Shown one piece after another: positions 57,951 through 64,000 of a DNA stretch of 64,000 bases. The notes under the pieces were generated by a model. The model was given only the letters and a program-made list of their open reading frames with translations, was not told where the DNA came from and made no database searches. The DNA comes from Warburgia ugandensis. Its lineage: Eukaryota > Streptophyta > Magnoliopsida > Canellales > Canellaceae. Location: positions 64,957,495 through 65,021,494 of the forward strand of contig CP141127.1 of the NCBI GenBank assembly GCA_035236585.1. The letters are read 5' to 3'. The number at the start of each line of letters is the position of its first letter. Positions within the stretch are counted from its first letter, which is position 1. Made by a program: the position numbers and the translations under genes.

Positions 57951-60132
57951 TGGAATTACCAAATTTTGAACAATATCTTAAAGTAATATAAGATTAGATC
58001 TAACTAAACCAATGTTCCCAAACATAACTCCCAACCCTGCACCACAAAGAACAAAATTTAATTTCTACAATATCCAAGAGAACAGATAACGATCAACACA
58101 AACAACGAGTATATGAGAGTAATATCATGGCCTCCCAACCCAGCTTGCCAGTTGTCATTCACAAGCTAAGGAAATGTTGAAAAAGTTCAAGGGCTGATTT
58201 TAATTTCAAAAAGAAAATAGGGAATGACGCTTCATTATTTTAGCATGACGGTACTCCAAAATGACACTCGAAAAATAAAGAAGCACAAAGCCTACATTTC
58301 AAGACATCAACACTTGAACCCCAAAAAGACAAGTAGTACAACATATACTATAAAAAATTTCAACATTACGAATTTGAACACCTAAATCCACATATTTCTA
58401 AACTAAATCATGTTACACTGAGAAAGAACTCAACGCAAGCTGAAAATGCCATAGTGTTATTCTTTAACAAAAGGTGCAGAGGTTATCCAAGCAAAATCTC
58501 AAGCAGAGATGGTCCTCTATGGAGCTGCAATATAAACAAAAAAGGAATAGCCACAAAAACTTCAATATCACATCGAACCGTTTTAAAAAGAAAAAAAAAG
58601 GAACCATGAAAATGGTGCACAAACTAAATATCAAATTTCACATACAAATTATTAATTGTTCTTCTCGTAATCTTCTGCGCACAACTCCATAACAAATCAT
58701 ACATAAAGGGCTCCTTGCACCAGATTTTTTGCCTGGTGCATAGGACAAGTAAACAAGAATTAAATGAAAAATAAGAAAATCAGAGAAAGTACTTATGCCA
58801 TGACCACACTTAGAGAAATATCTTAAAGTAAGAAAAGGTTAGGTTTGATTAAACCTATTTTTCCATATCAATTCTGAAAATTTACAATGTAAAGATTAGC
58901 ACCAATCCTGCACAACAAAGAACACAAATAAATTTCAGAAACATTCAAGAGACCAAATAGCAGTCAGCATGAAAACCAAATATGGAAGAGTGTAACCACG
59001 GCCTCACAATGTAAATCACCAAAAAACATTCCCAATTTGAGGAAGGCATTAAAAATTCAAGGACTGGTTTTAGTTTCAAAAAGGAAAGAGAAAAGGAATG
59101 GCTCTTCATAGTTCCAGTAGGTGAGTACTCAAAAATGACAGGATAAAAAAAGAGAGCACAAAACCCACTTTCCAAGGCATTAACATTAGAACCCCAGAAA
59201 AATGACTAACTCAACATCTACACACAAATTTAAACATTACTAAGTTAAAATACTAAATTAGCATATTTCTAAACCAAATCATATGACCATAACAAAGAGA
59301 TTAAGGCAAGTCAAAAACCACCAAATCACTGCTACATTAATTATTATTCACCCGACAATCGTCTGTGTGGAATTCTACATAGAATCATACATAAGTGATT
59401 ACTTTTGTAGAAATTTCAACCTTGCGCATATGACAAGTGAAAAACAACCAACAATCAAATAAGAAGATCAAAGAACTATGGATGTCATGGCCAAATTGTA
59501 GAATTGCCAAATTTTGAATAATATCTTAAAGTAACACAAGATTATGTTCGAGGAAACCAATGACCCCAAATTATATCCTGAAATCTAACACTATAACAAT
59601 TACTACCAACCCTACACAACAAAGAACACAAACTAATTTCTATAATATCAAAGAGGCTAGGCAACAATCAACATAAAACCGAGTGCATAAGGCAGGAGAG
59701 TTATCTAAACAAAATCCCAAGCACAGATGCTACATCTTATTATGCAAAGTAAATATAAGAAGCCTTCAGAGAGCATCAACCGTAATCCAAAGAAGAAAAA
59801 ACAAAAATCCCACAAAAACTTCAACATCACATCAAATTGGTTTAAAAGGGAAAAAAGAGACTAAGAAAGCCATCCACAAATCCCTTCTGAAAATTTCAAA
59901 ACCAAATTAATAACTGTTCACCTGACAATCCTCCCTGTGCAATTACACATAGAATCATACATAAGCAATTCCTCTCGCAAAAATTTCAACCTCGCGCATA
60001 TGACAAGCGAAAAACAAACAACACCAAAATAAGAAGATCAAAGAACTCCAGATGTCATGACCACATTATGGAATTGCCAAATATTGAAGAATATTTTAAA
60101 TTAAGATAAGATTATGTTCAATTAAACCAATC

Positions 60133-60485
60133 CCCAAATAAATCCTGAAAACCAACACTACAAAGATTACTGCAACCCTACACAACAAAGAACACAATTT
60201 AATTATATACAATATCAAGAGACAAGATAACAATTAACACAAACAACAATTACATAAGAGTAAAACATAGCCTTGCAACCCAACTCACCAATCGACATAT
60301 ACAGGCCCAAACAAATCCTGAAAACTGACACTACAAAGATTACTGCAACCCTGCACAACAAAGAACACAATTTAATTTCTACAATATCAAGAGACAAGAT
60401 AACAATTAACACAAACAACAATTACATAAGAGTAAAGCCATAGCCTTGGAACCCAACTGGCCAATCGACATATAAGAGTTGAGCA
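60133..60485. repeat. 177-bp tandem duplication in satellite
   Basis: The stretch AAATCCTGAAAAC...TACATAAGAGTAAA occurs twice in succession, starting near 60133 and 60310, with few differences. Confidence 0.8.
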
Positions 60486-62330
60486 AACCCTGACAAATTC
60501 AAGGACTAATTACAATTTTAAAAAAATAAAAAAATAGAATGACGCTACATTTTTATAACACGAGTACTCTAAAATGGCATTGACCAAAAAAAGAAATAAG
60601 CGCAAACCCCCCTTTTTAAAAGACTGATTTTTTTAATTTCCAAAAGGAAAGAAAAAAGGAATGACACTTCATTGTTCTAGGAGGAGAACAGTAAAAAATG
60701 ATAGGCAAAAAAAAAAAAGCACAAAACCCACTTTGCAAGACATCAAAATTATGACCCTAGAAAGACGAGTAACTCAACATTTGCAAAACAGATTTCAACA
60801 TGAGTGATCTAAAATATTAAATCCTCATATTTCTAAACCAAACCATATGAAGTTAACTAAGAGTTTAAAGCATATCAAGAACCCCATAAGAGCAACGCAG
60901 TATCAAAAGGCATGGGGGTTATCTAAGTAAAACCACAAGCAGAGATGCAACATCTTATTATGCAAAGGAAATATAAAAAGTCACTACAGAACATCAACTG
61001 CAATCTAAACAAGAAAAAACAAAAAAGCTGAAAGGCTTCAACATCACAACAAATTAGTTTAAAAAGGAAAAAAGAGACTAAGAAAAGGTTAGGTTCGATT
61101 AAGCCAATTTTTCCATATCGATTCCAAAAATTTACCAAGTAAAGATTAGCACCAATCTTGCACAACAAAGAACAGAACTAAATTTCAGAAACATTCAACA
61201 GACAAGATAGTAGTCAACATGAAAAACTAAGTATAGAAGAGTACAACTATGGCCTCACAATGTAAATTGCCAAAAAACATTCACAAGTTGAGGAAGGCAT
61301 TAAAATTTCAAGGACTGATTATAGTTTCAAAAAGGAAAGAAAGAAAAAAGGAATGACTCACCATTGGTCTAGCAGGTGAGTACTAAAAAATGACAGGAAA
61401 AAGAAAAAAACAAAACCCACTTTCCATGACATCAACATTAGAACTCAAGAAAGACGACTAACTCAACAACTGCAACACATATTTAAAAATTATTAATTTA
61501 AAATATTAAATTAACACATTTCTAAACCAAATCATATGATGCTAACAAAGAGATTAAGATAGGTCAAAAACCACATAAGAGTAACTCATTGACAAAAGAC
61601 TTGGGGGTTATCGAAGCAAAACCCCAATAAGAGATGCAACATCTTATTATAAAAGGGAGATATAATAAGTCATTAGAGAACATCAACTATAGTCTATACA
61701 AGAAAAAACAAAAATGCTAAAAAAACTTCAACATCACATCAAATTTGATTAAAATAGAAAAAAGGGACATAAAGTCATTAGCAAACCCTTATGAAATTTC
61801 ACTGCCAAATTAATTATTATTAACCTGACAATCGTCCCAGTGCAATTCTATATAGAATCATACATAAGTGATTCCTTTCGCAGAAATTTCAACCTTGCGC
61901 ATATGACAAGATCAAAGAACTATGTATGTCAAGGCCACATTGTGAAATTGCCAAATTTTGAACAATATCTTAAAGTAACACAAGATTATGTTCGACGAAA
62001 CCAATGACCACAAATACATCCTGAAATCCAACATTACAAAATTTACTACCAACCCTGCACAACAAAGAACACAAATTAATTTCTATAATATCCAAGAGAC
62101 CAAGCAACAATCAACATAAACGAGTAGGCATGGGAGTTATCAAAGAAAAACCCCAAGCAGATATGCAACATCTTATTATGCAAAGGAAATAGAAGAAGCC
62201 GTTAGAGAGCATCAACCGTAACCCAAATAAGAAGAAACAAAAATCCTACAAAAGCTTCAACGTCACATTAAATTGGTTTAAAAGGGAAAAAAGGGACTAA
62301 GAAATCCATCCACAAATCCCTTATGAAATT

Positions 62331-62536
62331 TGTTGAATATAGCATTGTATTGTATATCTTTACTTACCTTAATCATAGTTTTACTTTATTTTTAGTCACA
62401 CATTGTACGGTTAGGAGCATGTAACTATCCTTGTTTAGTATATATATGAGATAAGTGTGAGATGTAAACCAACCAACACACATTCACCCATTCTAAGGGT
62501 TTCTCTCTATATCTCTCTCTTGGCTCCACTTTATCA
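62331..62536 (+). repeat. 5' LTR of copia element
   Basis: 206 bp, TG...CA. It contains TATATATATGAG (about 62439-62450), a possible TATA box, and a pyrimidine-rich TCTCTCTATATCTCTCTC stretch near the end. Confidence 0.88.
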
Positions 62537-62549
62537 TGGTATCAAAGCC
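62537..62549 (+). other. Primer-binding site of copia element
   Basis: TGGTATCAAAGCC directly abuts the LTR end and resembles the complement of the initiator tRNA-Met 3' end. Confidence 0.85.
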
Positions 62550-62742
62550 ATAAGAGAAACCCTAATTATCTACTTCTTTTTTCCCTTTTTTGGTTTGCCC
62601 GTGTATCCATTCGGACAATACCTTTGGTGACCGTGCATTTCTACCGGTCACCCCTCCATCGTCTTTGGCATTCCCAGATAGCCATTACTATCGCAAGATT
62701 GTCGTTGTTGCTGAAACACACCGTCAGTGACCTCTTCCAAAC

Positions 62743-63479
62743 ATGAATCAACCCCCAGATAAGTAATCATTGCTTCCAAAAATGGTATTTTCACTTATGT
62801 AATTTCTAGATCTCCTATTATTACGGCGGAGAAATTAATTAATAGTGAAAATTATCTATCTTAGTCTGCCTCTATGGAATTATGATTTATGAGTCAGGGT
62901 TATGAGGACCATTTGGTCAAGAAAGAGGAAGATATTTTTGCTACAGACAAAGTGCAATGGAAAAAGATTGATGCACAATTATGCAGCCTATTATGGCAAT
63001 CCATGGACCCCAAAGTTTTACATCATCTTCGCGCCTATAAAACATGTTTCAAATTTTGGACTCAAGCCAAGGGCTTATACACAAATGATATTCAACGTTT
63101 TTACAAAGTTGTTGACATTGTTCATGTTAGACAGCAGGACATAGATCTTTCGACTTACATTAGAAAGATTGCATACCTCAAGGAGTTCTTGTCTCTGATG
63201 CCTCCTACTGATGGTGCAGAAGCCCAACAAACACAGACTGACAAGTTTTTCATGGTGTTGAGTCTCAATGGACTCCACCCTGACCTTGAATCCATCAAAG
63301 ATCAAATTCTTGCTAGTCCTTCGGTGCCCTCATTAGAGAAAGTATTTGCCTGCTTGTTGTGTATCTCCTCTACTCAAACAATTACTTTTGATGGCCCTTC
63401 AGATTCCTTAGTTTTGGCCTCTCAGGTAAACACTCGAGGCAGCCATGGTGGTGGTCGTAATCGAGGACAGCGTCCTTAA
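62743..63479 (+). pseudogene. Copia gag, interrupted
   Basis: The start is probably ATG 62743 (MNQPPDK), with a frame change near 62763. The main frame then runs with stops at 62862 (TAG) and 62883 (TGA), is open from 62886 (ATG 62889) to TAA 63477, and continues in frame with a zinc knuckle. The 196-codon open part has the copia gag (UBN2-like) blocks WKKIDAQLCSLLWQSMDP, FWTQAKGLYTNDIQRFYKVV and NGLHPDLESIKDQIL. The TAG and TGA both sit where copia gag usually has tryptophan, consistent with G-to-A changes. It ends in a Gly/Arg-rich segment. Confidence 0.88.
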
Positions 63480-64000
63480 TGTACATACTGTAATAAGATT
63501 GGACACACTTGGGATCGGTATTACCAACTACACGAGCAAAGACCTCACACTGCCAATATTGCCTAGTCATCTAACACCCAGTTACCTGACTCATCTGAGG
63601 ACTTCACATCTCAGAGTATTACCTTGACTGGTAGTGACTATGATGTGTACCTCCGGTATCAGGCAGCCAAGTCATCTTCTGCTGCCTTCGTTGCTCAGAC
63701 TAGTAATCCTACTGTTTGCTATACCCAATCTTCTTCTATTGGCCCGTGGATTCTAGACTTTGGAGCTTCTGATCACATATCTAGTAACAAATACCTTTTC
63801 TCCTCTCTTACTAGTTCTTCTACTTTTCCTACTGTCACTCAAGCCAATGGTTTCAAAATTGTAGCTAAAGGTATTGGTTTGGCTCATCCCCTTCCTACTC
63901 TTCCTCTCACCTCTGTCATTTATGTTCCTGAGTGCCCATTTAATCTTATTCCCATAAGTAAAATGATCCGCACTCTTAATTGCTCTCTCACTTTTTCTAA
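63480..64000 (+). pseudogene. Copia zinc knuckle and protease region, partial
   Basis: It continues the gag frame after TAA 63477: CTYCNKIGHTWDRYYQLH is the CCHC knuckle. A stop at about 63565 is followed by the protease active site WILDFGASDHIS (about 63747), where the usual residue after the catalytic Asp is Ser or Thr (DSGA/DTGA); Phe here would destroy activity. The sequence goes on to YVPECPFNLIPISKMIR, the conserved stretch before integrase, and leaves the window. Confidence 0.85.

Larger units (their letters stand above)
54744..62330. repeat. Long satellite array, segment 7
   Basis: 7.6 kb of type A and B monomers, rearranged. Markers lie near 55391, 58125, 58995, 60260, 60441 and 61247. 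It includes a field of roughly 303-bp sub-repeats (56138-57950), a near-identical block repeated at 3.6-kb distance (54744-55900 and 58391-59540) and a 177-bp tandem duplication (60133-60485). It ends at the copia insertion. No coding capacity beyond chance frames is seen. Confidence 0.88.
62331..64000 (+). mobile_element. Ty1/copia retrotransposon, 5' part
   Basis: A 206-bp LTR starting TGTTGAATATAG (62331) and ending TTATCA (62536), a PBS, a gag remnant, a CCHC knuckle and a protease region leading toward integrase at the window edge. It interrupts a satellite monomer at CTTATGAAATT; the likely left target duplicate is AAATT (62326-62330), and its partner is outside the window. Several in-frame stops show that it is inactive. 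Confidence 0.9.

Noticed and set aside
31046-62330. CRISPR-like or centromeric short-monomer array
   Set aside because: Units are 0.8-0.9 kb without short direct repeats and spacers; no 150-180 bp periodicity was seen.

Overview
This is a gene-poor, repeat-dense stretch of a flowering-plant nuclear genome. The plant assignment rests on Tekay/Del-type Ty3 chromovirus retrotransposons, a Ty1/copia element, a CACTA (En/Spm) transposon, an RTE-clade LINE, an Au-type SINE, a TRIM, a florendovirus-like endogenous pararetrovirus and plastid DNA fragments (psbD, rps18, rps3). I found no intact cellular protein gene, tRNA or rRNA. Every coding region I recognise belongs to a mobile or viral element and is broken. 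I cannot name the species.

Left part (1-31 kb): nested transposons. (1) A minus-strand Ty3 element spans the window start to about 8.27 kb, with a partial 3' LTR at 1-1365, a decayed interior and a 5' LTR at 5131-8265. (2) A minus-strand CACTA element with a TNP2-type transposase remnant (about 8.6-11.1 kb) and a field of subterminal repeats (11.5-13.45 kb) abuts, and probably cut into, the 5' LTR of a second, plus-strand Ty3 element. That element has a PBS at 13.67 kb, a decayed pol and a 3' LTR at 16626-19304. Its 3' LTR cuts a minus-strand Ty3 gag fragment (19305-19550). (3) A nearly complete 10-kb Tekay-like element (20590-30550) has 2.7-kb LTRs and gag, protease, RT, RNase H, integrase and chromodomain remnants. 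It sits inside a roughly 200-bp-LTR TRIM.

Right part (31-62.3 kb): an array of long satellite monomers. Monomers of about 820-925 bp alternate between two related types, giving a dimer of about 1.75 kb. The array is split by successive insertions: a florendovirus-like endogenous virus bounded by TA repeats (32.3-37.7 kb), a plastid-DNA mosaic (40.5-41.2 kb), an Au-type SINE (43.2 kb), an RTE LINE with a perfect 18-bp duplication (43.6-46.9 kb), a Mutator-like non-autonomous element with a perfect 9-bp duplication (47.3-48.1 kb) and a Ty3 LTR fragment (51.4-54.7 kb). A Ty1/copia element starts at 62331 and runs off the right edge.

Nothing here works together as a pathway. The window records repeated insertion, decay (many stops consistent with C-to-T or G-to-A change) and tandem amplification. 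The best candidates for something undescribed are the dimeric satellite, its preference as a landing site, and the virus copy between TA tracts. Identity and length statements are by-eye estimates.
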